A stretch of 64,000 nt of DNA from Mycobacterium sp. 852002-10029_SCH5224772 (GTDB taxonomy: Bacteria > Actinomycetota > Actinomycetes > Mycobacteriales > Mycobacteriaceae), in NCBI RefSeq assembly GCF_001667315.1, contig NZ_LZHT01000085.1:24725-88724 (forward strand), read 5' to 3'. Numbering within the stretch: the first letter of the stretch is position 1; each line of letters opens with the position of its first letter. A model generated the notes under the pieces. That model made no database searches and was not told where the DNA came from. It saw only the letters and a program-made list of their open reading frames with translations. Both the position numbers and the translations under genes were made by a program. Positions 9,573-18,800 of this stretch are shown here, piece after piece.

Positions 9573-10919
9573 TCAGGCTTCCAGGATCGCTGCCACTCCC
9601 TGGCCGCCGGCCGCGCAGATCGAGACGAGAGCGCGCACCGGCTTGTCCGCGCCCTTCTGCTCGGCCTTTTTCTGCGCGAGCTGTTTGGCGGCCTGAGCGA
9701 GGATCCGCCCGCCGGTGGCCGCGAACGGGTGACCTGCCGCCAACGAGGAGCCGTTGACGTTGAGCTTCGACCGGTCGATCGAACCCAGGGCAGCGTCCAG
9801 ACCGAGCCGTCCCTTGCAGTACTCCTCGGACTCGAAGGCCTGCAGGTGGGCCAGCACCACCGACGCGAACGCCTCGTGGATCTCGTAGAAGTCGAAGTCC
9901 TGCAGGTTCAGGCCGTTGCGGGCCAGCAGCCGCGGCACCGCATAGGTCGGGGCCATGAGCAGGCCGTCGCGGCCGTTGACGTAGTCGACCGCCGCGGTCT
10001 CCGAATCCACCAGGTAGGCCAGCGGGGTCAGCGAGTGAGCGGCCGCCCATTCGTCGGTGCCCAGCAGGGCCACGGACGCACCGTCGGTCAGCGGGGTCGA
10101 GTTGCCGGCCGTCATCGTCGCGTCGCCGGCCTTGACGCCGAACACCGGCCGCAGCTTCGCCAGCTTCTCGGCCGACGAGTCCGGTCGCAGGTTGTCGTCG
10201 CGGTACAGCCCCAAAAACGGCGTGACCAGGTCATCGAAGAAGCCGCGGTCGTAGGCGGCGGCCATGTTGCGGTGGCTGGCGGCGGCCAGCTCGTCCTGCG
10301 CGACGCGCGGGATGCCCATCTGCTTGGCCGTGATCGCCTGATGCTCCCCCATCGACAGCCCGGTGCGGGGTTCGCTGTTGACCGGGATCTCGACGCCCAG
10401 GGTCGCGGGCAGCGTGCCCACCAGCTTCAGCCGCTGGACGTTCGACTTGGCCCGGCGCAACTTGAGCAGGGTGCGGCGCAGGTTGTCGCCGAGCCCGATC
10501 GGCGCGTCGGAGGTGGTGTCCACCCCGCCGGCGGCGGCTACCTCGTAGCGGCCGGCCGCGATGCCGTCGGCGGCGGCGATCGCCGCCTGCAGCCCGGTGC
10601 CGCACGCCTGCTGCAGGTCATACGCCGGCGTGTACGAGGCCAGCTGCGAACCGAGCACGCATTCGCGCGTCAGGTTGAAGTCCCGGCTGTGCTTGAGCAC
10701 GGCGCCACCGACCACCACCCCGAGCCGCTCGCCGGCCAGCCCGAAACGATCCACGAGACCGCCCAGGGCGGCGGTGAACATGTCCTGGTTGGAGGCCTCG
10801 GCGTAGGCGCCGTCGGAACGGGCGAACGGGATGCGGTTGCCGCCCAGGATGGCGACGCGTCGCCGCTCGGCGCTGCGCTGAGCTGCCGGTGTACTTGCCT
10901 CAGAACTTGCAGGGGCCAC
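9573..10919 (-). CDS. fadA2: Acetyl-CoA acetyltransferase (thiolase) FadA2
   Basis: A 448-aa thiolase that cleaves 3-ketoacyl-CoA (or condenses acetyl-CoA units). The acylated cysteine is C106 in QQACGTGLQ. The His segment EIHEAFA and the C-terminal GHPFAATGG and SICAAGGQG motifs complete the active site. It matches Rv0243, recalled as 440 aa. The GTG start has GGAGAGA upstream on the coding strand. It is divergent from fabG4, and the shared intergenic region holds a perfect CTTACT-N4-AGTAAG dyad. Together with fadE5, fabG4 and htdX it supplies most steps of a beta-oxidation-type or reverse cycle. Confidence 0.95.
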   Translation of the reverse strand: MAPASSEASTPAAQRSAERRRVAILGGNRIPFARSDGAYAEASNQDMFTAALGGLVDRFGLAGERLGVVVGGAVLKHSRDFNLTRECVLGSQLASYTPAYDLQQACGTGLQAAIAAADGIAAGRYEVAAAGGVDTTSDAPIGLGDNLRRTLLKLRRAKSNVQRLKLVGTLPATLGVEIPVNSEPRTGLSMGEHQAITAKQMGIPRVAQDELAAASHRNMAAAYDRGFFDDLVTPFLGLYRDDNLRPDSSAEKLAKLRPVFGVKAGDATMTAGNSTPLTDGASVALLGTDEWAAAHSLTPLAYLVDSETAAVDYVNGRDGLLMAPTYAVPRLLARNGLNLQDFDFYEIHEAFASVVLAHLQAFESEEYCKGRLGLDAALGSIDRSKLNVNGSSLAAGHPFAATGGRILAQAAKQLAQKKAEQKGADKPVRALVSICAAGGQGVAAILEA

Positions 10920-10988
10920 TGTTCTCTCCGTGCTTGTGCGGTCTCTCGGTTTGGGATTCGCCCGTCTGGGGCCATACTACCCACTGTT

Positions 10989-11004
10989 CTTACTCTGCAG
11001 TAAG
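10989..11004. promoter_or_regulatory. Perfect dyad in fadA2-fabG4 promoter region
   Basis: CTTACT-CTGC-AGTAAG is a perfect 6-4-6 inverted repeat, 70 bases from the fadA2 start and 67 bases from the fabG4 start. It matches the layout of sites before fadE5 and before the Rv0238 tetR gene and is a likely TetR-family operator. Confidence 0.6.
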
Positions 11005-11070
11005 TTCGTTCTCGATACCGTTGTGCTGTAGGCATACCCCGACTTCGCAAGAACATGGAAGGTAGCTCCG

Positions 11071-12435
11071 GTGGCTCCCAAAGTCTCGTCCGATCTGTTC
11101 TCTCAGATCGTCAACTCCGGTCCTGGCTCGTTTCTCGCCAAGCAGCTCGGTGTTCCGCAACCCGAGACGCTGCGCCGCTACCGCGCCGGCGATCCGCCGC
11201 TGGCCGGGTCGTTGCTGATCGGCGGGGAGGGCAGAGTCGTCGAGCCGCTGCGCGCGGCGCTGGCCAAGGATTACGACCTGGTCGGCAACAACTTGGGCGG
11301 GCGCTGGGCCGACCAGTTCGGCGGGCTGGTGTTCGACGCCACCGGCATCACCACACCCGAAGGACTCAAGGGGTTGTACGAGTTCTTCACACCGCTGCTG
11401 CGCAATCTGGGCCATTCCGCGCGCGTGGCGGTGGTCGGCACCACGCCCGACGGCGCCGCCAGCCCGCACGAGCGGATCGCGCAGCGGGCGCTGGAGGGCT
11501 TCACCCGCTCGCTGGGCAAGGAGCTGCGCAACGGCACCACGGTGGCGCTGGTGTATCTGTCGCCCGACGCCAAACCCGCTGCGACGGGCCTGGAATCGAC
11601 CCTGCGGTTCATCCTGTCGGCCAAGTCCGCGTACGTCGACGGCCAGGTCTTCTACGTCGGCGAGGCGGACTCCACGCCGCCGGCCGACTGGGAGCGCCCG
11701 CTGGATGGCAAGGTCGCGATCGTGACCGGCGCGGCCCGCGGGATCGGCGCGACGATCGCCGAGGTGTTCGCCCGCGACGGCGCGCGCGTCGTCGCGATCG
11801 ACGTCGAGTCGGCCGCCGAGACGCTGGCCGAAACGGCCAGCCGGGTCGGGGGCACCGCACTGTGGCTCGACGTCACCGCATCCGACGCCGTCGACAAGAT
11901 CACCGAGCACCTGCGCGAGCATCACGGCGGCCGCGCCGACGTCCTGGTCAACAACGCCGGCATCACCCGCGACAAGCTGCTGGCCAATATGGACGACGCG
12001 CGCTGGGACGCCGTGTTGGCCGTCAATCTGCTTGCCCCGCTGCGCCTTACCGAGGGGTTGGTCGGCAACGGCAGCATCGGCGAGGGCGGCCGGGTGGTCG
12101 GCCTGTCGTCGATGGCGGGCATCGCGGGCAACCGCGGCCAGACCAACTACGCCACCACCAAGGCCGGGATGATCGGCCTGACGCAGGCGCTGGCGCCGGA
12201 GCTCTACGACAAGGGCATCACCATCAACGCCGTCGCACCGGGATTCATCGAAACCCAGATGACGGCCGCCATCCCGCTGGCCACCCGCGAGGTCGGACGC
12301 CGGATGAACTCGCTGCTGCAGGGCGGCCAGCCGGTTGATGTCGCCGAAGCCATCGCCTACTTCGCCAGCCCGGCCTCAAACGCGGTGACGGGCAACGTCA
12401 TTCGCGTCTGCGGCCAGGCCATGCTGGGCGCATGA
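11071..12435 (+). CDS. fabG4: 3-oxoacyl-ACP/CoA reductase FabG4
   Basis: A 454-aa high-molecular-weight ketoreductase of the SDR family, the same length as I recall for Rv0242c. An N-terminal flavodoxin-like domain of about 210 residues without a catalytic site is followed by the SDR domain with the NAD(H) motif [11 protein letters not shown] and the catalytic Ser-Tyr-Lys ([21 protein letters not shown]). It reduces 3-ketoacyl-CoA to 3-hydroxyacyl-CoA. The GTG start has GGAAGG about 12 bases upstream. htdX follows after 16 bases, so the two form an operon that provides consecutive reductase and hydratase steps. Confidence 0.95.
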   Translation: MAPKVSSDLFSQIVNSGPGSFLAKQLGVPQPETLRRYRAGDPPLAGSLLIGGEGRVVEPLRAALAKDYDLVGNNLGGRWADQFGGLVFDATGITTPEGLKGLYEFFTPLLRNLGHSARVAVVGTTPDGAASPHERIAQRALEGFTRSLGKELRNGTTVALVYLSPDAKPAATGLESTLRFILSAKSAYVDGQVFYVGEADSTPPADWERPLDGKVAIVTGAARGIGATIAEVFARDGARVVAIDVESAAETLAETASRVGGTALWLDVTASDAVDKITEHLREHHGGRADVLVNNAGITRDKLLANMDDARWDAVLAVNLLAPLRLTEGLVGNGSIGEGGRVVGLSSMAGIAGNRGQTNYATTKAGMIGLTQALAPELYDKGITINAVAPGFIETQMTAAIPLATREVGRRMNSLLQGGQPVDVAEAIAYFASPASNAVTGNVIRVCGQAMLGA

Positions 12436-12451
12436 GCGTCAGGAGAATCTG

Positions 12452-13294
12452 ATGAACCAGCCAAGCGGCCTGAAGAACCTGCTGCGCGCGGCCGCCGGGG
12501 CGCTGCCGGTGGTGTCCCGCGGCGGCGGGCTGCCCACCCGCACGGTCACCATCGAGGATCTGCCCATCGACCGCACGAATGTGGCCGAGTACGCGGCGGT
12601 CACCGGTCTGCGTTACGGCAACTGCGTGCCGCTGACGTACCCGTTCGCGCTGACCTTTCCGGCGCTGATGTCCCTGGTGACCGGGTTCGACTTTCCTTTT
12701 GCCGCAATGGGATCGGTGCACACCGAAAACCACATCACGCAGTACCGCCCGATCGCGGTGACCGACACCGTCGGCGTCCAGGTGCACGCCGAGAACTTGC
12801 GTGAACACCGCAAGGGCCTGCTGGTCGACTTGGTGACCGAGGTCAGCGTCGGCAATGACACCGCGTGGCATCAGGTGACGACGTTCCTGCACCAGCAACG
12901 CACCAGCCTGTCGGACGAACCCAAACCACCCCCGCAGAAGCAGCCCAAGCTGGCCCCACCGCCCACCGTGTTGCGGATAAACCCGGGCCTGATCCGGCGC
13001 TACGCCGTCGTCGGGGGCGATCACAACCCGATCCACACCAACCCGATCGCGGCCAAGCTGTTCGGATTCCCCACCGTGATCGCACACGGAATGTTCAGCG
13101 CCGCGGCCGTATTGGCCAACGTCGAAGCCGCGATTCCCGACGCGGTGCGGTATTCGGTGCGCTTCGGCAAGCCGATCGTGCTGCCCGCGACCGCCGGCCT
13201 CTACATCGACGAACACGACGGCGGCTGGGACCTTTCGCTGCGCAACGTCGCCAAGGGATACCCACACCTGACCGGCACCGTCCGGCCGCTTTAG
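12452..13294 (+). CDS. htdX: (R)-specific 3-hydroxyacyl-thioester dehydratase HtdX
   Basis: A 280-aa double-hotdog MaoC-like hydratase, the length I recall for Rv0241c. The N-terminal hotdog is degenerate. The C-terminal one has the hydratase-2 motif YAVVGGDHNPIHTNPIAAKLFGF and the following AHGM, with the Asp-His pair intact. It interconverts (3R)-hydroxyacyl and trans-2-enoyl thioesters. AGGAGA precedes the ATG. It is co-transcribed with fabG4. In M. tuberculosis I recall a VapBC toxin-antitoxin pair between this gene and Rv0238; it is missing here. Confidence 0.94.
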   Translation: MNQPSGLKNLLRAAAGALPVVSRGGGLPTRTVTIEDLPIDRTNVAEYAAVTGLRYGNCVPLTYPFALTFPALMSLVTGFDFPFAAMGSVHTENHITQYRPIAVTDTVGVQVHAENLREHRKGLLVDLVTEVSVGNDTAWHQVTTFLHQQRTSLSDEPKPPPQKQPKLAPPPTVLRINPGLIRRYAVVGGDHNPIHTNPIAAKLFGFPTVIAHGMFSAAAVLANVEAAIPDAVRYSVRFGKPIVLPATAGLYIDEHDGGWDLSLRNVAKGYPHLTGTVRPL

Positions 13295-13357
13295 TGCTGA
13301 CGGTTGCCGCGGCCCGTGCGGGGGGCGGGCATCCGGGGCACCTCAACGAAGCGAGGT

Positions 13358-14002
13358 CTAATCGCCGGCGGCGTCCGAGTCGCCCGGCTGGGATCGGGCC
13401 GCTTCCCGCTCCTCCGGGGAGCCCTTGAGGCCGTACCAGAACAGGTCGATCATCAGTTCGGCCGCCTCGTCGACGTCGATGTCGCCGGTGGACAGCCGGT
13501 TGGCCACCGCCTCGCCCGCGCCCACCAGGGCTACGGCCATCATCTCGTGCTCGCGGTCGGGCCGCGGGGTGCGGCTACCGGCCCGCACCAGCCCGGCCAC
13601 CAGGTCGATGATCTGCTCGCGCCCCTCGCGCACCATGTGGGCGAACGCCTGCGAGCTGGTGGCCTGGGTGTACATCACGATCCAGGACGCCCGGTTGGCG
13701 TCGATGTAGCGCATGAACGACACGATGGTGTTGCGCAGCATGTCATTCGGGCTCTGCCCGAAGTCCATGTCGGCGCGCACCACGTCGATGAACCGGCTCA
13801 TCTCCCGGTTCAGGCAGGCACCGAAGAGGTCCTCCTTGGAGCCGTAATACAGGTACAGCATGGGCTTGGAGATCTGCGCCTGGGCGGCGATGGCGTCCAT
13901 CGAGGTCTCGTGGTAGCCGTTGACCGAAAACATCTGCACGGCGGCGTCGAGCATCTGCTGTTCGCGCACGGCACGCGGTAGCCGCTTGGTACCACCAGCC
14001 AT
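13358..14002 (-). CDS. TetR-family transcriptional regulator (Rv0238-like)
   Basis: A 214-aa TetR regulator. The helix-turn-helix is at about residues 12-55 (AAVQMFSVNGYHETSMDAIA, ISKPMLYLYYGSKEDLF), followed by a ligand-binding all-helical domain. The start at 14002 (MAGGTKRL) agrees with my memory of Rv0238 and has GAGAGGCGA upstream; a longer frame from 14035 would run through the putative operator at 14028-14042. The same motif occurs before fadE5 and between fadA2 and fabG4, so I infer autoregulation and control of the neighbouring fatty-acid genes, with an acyl-CoA as a plausible ligand. Confidence 0.92.
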   Translation of the reverse strand: MAGGTKRLPRAVREQQMLDAAVQMFSVNGYHETSMDAIAAQAQISKPMLYLYYGSKEDLFGACLNREMSRFIDVVRADMDFGQSPNDMLRNTIVSFMRYIDANRASWIVMYTQATSSQAFAHMVREGREQIIDLVAGLVRAGSRTPRPDREHEMMAVALVGAGEAVANRLSTGDIDVDEAAELMIDLFWYGLKGSPEEREAARSQPGDSDAAGD

Positions 14003-14027
14003 CGCTCGCCTCTCTAGCCCGTCTATC

Positions 14028-14042
14028 TGACTCAAGAGTAAG
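14028..14042 (-). promoter_or_regulatory. Operator-like dyad in the Rv0238 tetR promoter
   Basis: On the coding strand the sequence is CTTACTCTTGAGTCA, i.e. TTACT-N4-AGTCA, 26 bases before the chosen start. It differs at only a few bases from the perfect dyad at 10989-11004. Confidence 0.5.
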
Positions 14043-14087
14043 CAATGCGGCCGGGCCGATCACCGCCTGTGCCCACGGCGCCGACAG

Positions 14088-15242
14088 CTAGTGCCCGCAG
14101 GTCGGGCTGGGGCCCTTCATCGTCGCCACCCGCACCAGCGCCTCGTCCACCCGTTGTGCCGGCAATTCGCCTGAGGCCACGGCCTTTTGGAGTCGGTCCA
14201 GGACGGCCGGCACCTCGTCGGTGGTGACCCACAGCGCGACGTCGACGCCGGCCTGCAGGGTGCGCAGCACCGCCTCCGATACCCCGTACCGGTCGGAGAT
14301 GGCGGCCATGCTGGACAGGTCGTCGCTGAACACCGGGCCGGTGAACGGCGACCCCTTGTAGCCGACGCCGTTGCGCAGCAACTGCACCGCCTCGGGGCTC
14401 AGGCTGGCCGGGGCGCCGCCGCTGAGCCCCGGGACCTGCAGGTGGCCCACCATCACCGCGACCGGCGACGCGGCCACCAGGGACCGGTAGGGCACCAGGT
14501 CGCTGGTTTGCAGGTCGCTCAGCGGCGGCGTGACCACACCGCCGGTATGCGAATCACCCGAGCCGTGCCCATGGCCGGGGAAATGCTTGAGTACCGGCAG
14601 CAGCCCGGCCTCGCGAAGGCCCTGCGCGTAGGCCCCGGCATAGTCGGTCACCGTCTGTGGGTCCGCGCCGAACGAACGGTTCCCGATCACGGCGTCGTCG
14701 TCCTCGTCGCTGACGTCGACCACGGGAGCGAAGTCGACGGTGATGCCCAGGTCGTGCATCTTGCGGCCGCGGTCGGCCGCCACGTCGTGGACCTGCTGGA
14801 CGGTTTGCGTCTGCGCCAACTCCCGGGCCGACGGCGACGTCCCGATCAGGGTCTTCAACCGCGACACCCGGCCACCCTCTTCGTCGACGCTCACCGCCAG
14901 CGGCAGCGGCCCCGCCTTGGCGCTGATGTCGGCCAACGGTCCCTTGAAGATCGCCAAGTCCGTCCAGCTGCCGATGAAGATGCCCCCGACGTGGTAGCCG
15001 TTGACGACGGCCCGGGCGTCGTCGGCGTTCTTCACGCCCACCATCAGCAGCTGGGCCAGCTTGTCGCGGATGCCCAGCGTGGCCGGCACCTCCGTAGGGT
15101 CGGCGCAGACCGGCGGCGCCGGCGCGGCCGCCGGCTTTCTCGACGTCGACGAGTGAGCGGGTGGGTGCGCGGGGTGGTGGGCGCAGCCGGCCACCAGCGC
15201 CGACGCGGCCGCGAGCACGGCGAAGGTGCGCGAAAATGCCAT
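14088..15242 (-). CDS. lpqI: Lipoprotein LpqI, GH3 beta-N-acetylglucosaminidase
   Basis: A 384-aa exported lipoprotein with lipobox LVAGC (C20) after a hydrophobic signal peptide. The mature part is a glycoside hydrolase family 3 domain like NagZ: KHFPGHG at residues 219-225, the catalytic Asp-His dyad D230/H232 in the same loop, and the nucleophile aspartate in FSDD (307-308). It should remove GlcNAc from muropeptides outside the membrane for cell-wall recycling. It matches Rv0237, recalled as 388 aa. It is transcribed divergently from the small DUF2613 gene at 15326. Confidence 0.93.
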   Translation of the reverse strand: MAFSRTFAVLAAASALVAGCAHHPAHPPAHSSTSRKPAAAPAPPVCADPTEVPATLGIRDKLAQLLMVGVKNADDARAVVNGYHVGGIFIGSWTDLAIFKGPLADISAKAGPLPLAVSVDEEGGRVSRLKTLIGTSPSARELAQTQTVQQVHDVAADRGRKMHDLGITVDFAPVVDVSDEDDDAVIGNRSFGADPQTVTDYAGAYAQGLREAGLLPVLKHFPGHGHGSGDSHTGGVVTPPLSDLQTSDLVPYRSLVAASPVAVMVGHLQVPGLSGGAPASLSPEAVQLLRNGVGYKGSPFTGPVFSDDLSSMAAISDRYGVSEAVLRTLQAGVDVALWVTTDEVPAVLDRLQKAVASGELPAQRVDEALVRVATMKGPSPTCGH

Positions 15243-15325
15243 CCGGCCATGTTTTCACGGGGTGCGTTTCATCCCCGGCCCCAGGGGGCATCAGCGGTAG
15301 GTTGCCGATCAGGGGGGAGCGAGCG

Positions 15326-15520
15326 ATGACCGGTTTCACGGTGGCGGCCGCGGCCAGCATCGCGGTGGGCTTGTCCATCGGGGTCGCGACGACCGTCGGC
15401 GTCACGCTGGCCGTGGCCGACGACACCGTCGTCCCGGTGCAGGCCCCGCCCCGTCCGGCCCTGTCCTATCAGGTGCAATACGGCGACCGCTGTATCCACG
15501 GACACTGTCTGCACTGGTGA
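15326..15520 (+). CDS. Small membrane/secreted DUF2613-type protein, first copy
   Basis: A 64-aa protein with one N-terminal hydrophobic segment (residues 5-30, AAAASIAVGLSIGVATTVGV) and a short outer tail ending YQVQYGDRCIHGHCLHW. The ATG at 15326 has GGGGGGAG upstream. Its plan (TM, proline-rich stretch, QYGDR or EYGNR) matches the next gene at 15612, so the two look like tandem paralogues of the small actinobacterial DUF2613 family. The C-terminal Cys-x3-Cys with two histidines is not found in the second copy. The function is unknown. Confidence 0.7.
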   Translation: MTGFTVAAAASIAVGLSIGVATTVGVTLAVADDTVVPVQAPPRPALSYQVQYGDRCIHGHCLHW

Positions 15521-15611
15521 CGAGCGGCCGGGTTGGCCGACCGCTCTTCTGCTAGGTTGGCGCTAGGTTGAAGTCACGACCGCAAACCCCGCGAAGACTC
15601 AGGAGCCGTCG

Positions 15612-15785
15612 ATGAACCGGATCGTTGCGCCCGCCGCAGCGAGCGTTGTGGTTGGCCTGTTGCTCGGCGCGGCCGCAATTTTCGGGATCACCTTGATGGT
15701 CCAGCAAGACACGAAACCGCCACTTCCCGGGGGCGATCCGCAGTCATCAGTGCTCAACCGGGTCGAGTACGGCAACCGTAGCTAG
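15612..15785 (+). CDS. Small secreted/membrane protein (Rv0236A-like, DUF2613)
   Basis: A 57-aa protein (MNRIVAPAAASVVVGLLLGA at the start, SVLNRVEYGNRS at the end) with a single hydrophobic helix and a short proline-rich tail. It matches my memory of Rv0236A, annotated as a small secreted protein of 57 aa. AGGAGCC precedes the ATG. Its stop lies about 70 bases before the first plausible aftD start, so it is probably co-transcribed with aftD and may assist that membrane glycosyltransferase; this is inferred from position only. Confidence 0.85.
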   Translation: MNRIVAPAAASVVVGLLLGAAAIFGITLMVQQDTKPPLPGGDPQSSVLNRVEYGNRS

Positions 15786-15852
15786 CCGGTCGAGGTCGGG
15801 GACCGCATCGTCGGTCTCGTGCTCGACGGCCGGACCGCTGTCGCGCCGTTGG

Positions 15853-18800
15853 TTGTGGTTGGTCGGCGCGATCGCGCTGGCGTTGACGTTCGCGCAGTCC
15901 CCGGGGCGGATCTCCCCCGACACCAAACTGGACCTGACCGCCAACCCGCTGCGCTTCCTGGCGCGCGCGACCAATCTCTGGAACAGCGAGCTGCCGTTCG
16001 GGCAGGCGCAGAACCAGGCCTACGGGTACCTGTTCCCGCACGGCGCCTTTTTCCTGATCGGCCACGCGCTGGGGGTGCCGGGCTGGATCACCCAGCGGCT
16101 GTGGTGGGCGCTGCTGCTCACCGTCGGCTTCTGGGGACTGTTGCGGGTCGCTGAGGCACTGCGGATCGGCAGCCCGGCCTCCCGGGTGATCGCCGCGGCC
16201 GCGTTCGCGCTGTCGCCGCGGGTGCTGACCACCCTCGGATCGATCTCGTCGGAAACCCTGCCGATGATGTTGGCGCCGTGGGTATTGCTGCCCACGATCC
16301 TCGCGTTACGGGCAACCGGCGACCGGTCGGTACGCGCGCTGGCCGCGCGGGCGGGCCTGGCGGTCGCCCTGATGGGTGCGGTCAACGCCATCGCGACCCT
16401 GGCCGGCTGCCTGCCCGCGGTGATCTGGTGGGCATGCCATCGCCCGAACCGGCTGTGGTGGCGTTACACCGGGTGGTGGCTGGTGGCGCTGCTGCTGGCC
16501 ACGCTGTGGTGGGTGGTGGCGCTGGTGATGCTGCGCGCCATCAGCCCACCCTTCCTGGATTTCATCGAATCCTCCGGCGTGACGACGCAATGGTCGTCGC
16601 TGACCGAGATGTTGCGCGGCACCGACAGCTGGACCCCGTACGTGGCGCCGAACGCCACCGCGGGCGCTCCGCTGGTGACGGGCTCGGCGGCCATCCTGGG
16701 CACCTGCCTGGTCGCGGCGGCCGGGCTGGCGGGACTGGCTTCCGCCGCCATGCCGGCGCGCGGCCGCCTGGTGACCATGCTGTTGGTCGGGGCGGTGCTG
16801 ATGGCCGCCGGTTACAGCGGCGGGCTGGGCTCGCCGGTGGCGCACGCGGTGCAGGCCTTCCTGGACGCCGGCGGCGCCCCGTTGCGCAACGTGCACAAGC
16901 TGGGGTCGGTGATCGCCATTCCGGTGGCGCTGGGCATCGCCCAGCTGCTGGGCCGGATACCGCTGCCGGGCAGCGCCCCGACGACGGTGTGGCTGCGCGC
17001 GTTCGCCCACCCGGAACGGGACAAACGGGTCGCGGCCGCGATGGTGGTCCTGGCGGCGCTGATGGTCAGCACGTCACTGGCGTGGACCGGCCGGCTGACT
17101 CCGCCGGGGACGTTCACCGCGATCCCGCCGTATTGGCATGACGCGGCCGACTGGCTCACCGAGCACAACACCGGCACACCCACCCCGGGGCGGGCGCTCG
17201 TCGTCCCGGGGGCGCCGTTCGCCACTCAGGTGTGGGGCACCAGCCACGACGAGCCGCTGCAGGTGCTGGGCAGCAGCCCGTGGGGGGTGCGGGATTCGAT
17301 CCCGCTGACCCCGCCGCAAACCATCCGGGCGCTGGATTCGGTGCAGCGCCTGTTCGCCGCTGGCCGGCCCTCGGCCGGCCTGGCTGATACCCTTGCACGC
17401 CAAGGTATTTCGTACCTGGTGGTGCGCAACGACCTGGATCCCGACACGTCGCGTTCGGCGCGCCCGATCCTGGTGCACCGCGCCGTGGACGGATCGCCGG
17501 GACTGCGCAAGGTCGCACAGTTCGGCGCCCCGGTGGGGCCGGGCACGCTGGCGGGCTTCGTCGCCGACAGTGGATTGCGGCCGCGCTACCCGGCGGTCGA
17601 GATCTACCGGGTCGGTGGTGATGGCGACCCCGCCACGCCCTACTTCGTCGACGCCGACGGGTTGGCCCGGGTCGACGGCGGGCCCGAAGCGCTGCTGCGC
17701 CTCGACGAACGGCGGCGGCAGCTGGGCCAGCCGCCGCTGGGCCCGGCGCTGATGACCGCCGATGCCCGCGGCGCCGGACTGCCGCCCGGCGCCGGCGTGA
17801 CCGTCACCGACACCCCGGTAGCCCGGGAGACGGATTACGGCCGCGTGGACCAACATTCGTCGGCCGTCCGGGCCCCCGGCGACGCGCGGCACACCTACAA
17901 CCGGGTGCCCGACTATCCCATCCCCGGCGCCGACCCGGTCACCGGCGCCTGGACCGCCGGTCGGATCACGGTATCGAGTTCGTCGTCGGATTCCACCGCG
18001 ATGCCCGACGTCGCACCGGCGACCTCCCCGGCCGCCGCGATCGACGGGGACTCGGCGACCTCCTGGGTGTCGAACTCACTGCAGGCCGCCGTCGGTCAAT
18101 GGATGCGGATCGATTTCGACCACCCGGTGACCAACGCGGCAATCACGTTGACGCCCAGCGCCACAGCCGTCGGCGCCCAAGTGCGCCGCATCCTGATCGA
18201 AACCGCCACCGGCAGCACCACGTTGCGGTTCGACGAGCCGGGCAAGCCACTCGCCGCGGCGCTCCCCTACGGCGAGACCCCGTGGGTGCGGATCACCGCC
18301 GCGGGCACCGACGACGGATCCGCCGGGGTGCAATTCGGCATCACCGACCTGACGATCACCCAGTACGACGCGTCCGGATTCGCCCACCAGGTCGACCTGC
18401 GGCACACCGTGCGGGTGCCCGGGCCGCCGCCGGGCACGGCGATCACGGGGTGGGACCTGGGGCCGGAGCTGCTCGGCAGGCCGGGCTGCGCCCCGGCGCC
18501 CGCCAGCGTGCGCTGCGCGCCCTCGATGGCGCTGACCCCAGAGGAACCGGTCAACCTCAGCCGGACGCTGACCGTGCCGGCGCCGATGTCGGTGACCCCG
18601 ACGGTATGGGTGCGGCCCCGACAGGGACCCAAACTGGCCGCCCTGATCGCCGAACCCAATACCACCGTTGCACACGGTGATTCGGACACGGTGGATGTGC
18701 TCGGCTCGGCCTACGCCGCCACCGACGGCGACCCGGCCACCGCCTGGACGGCCCCGCAACGGGTGGTGCAGCACAAGACGCCGCCGACCCTGACGCTCAC

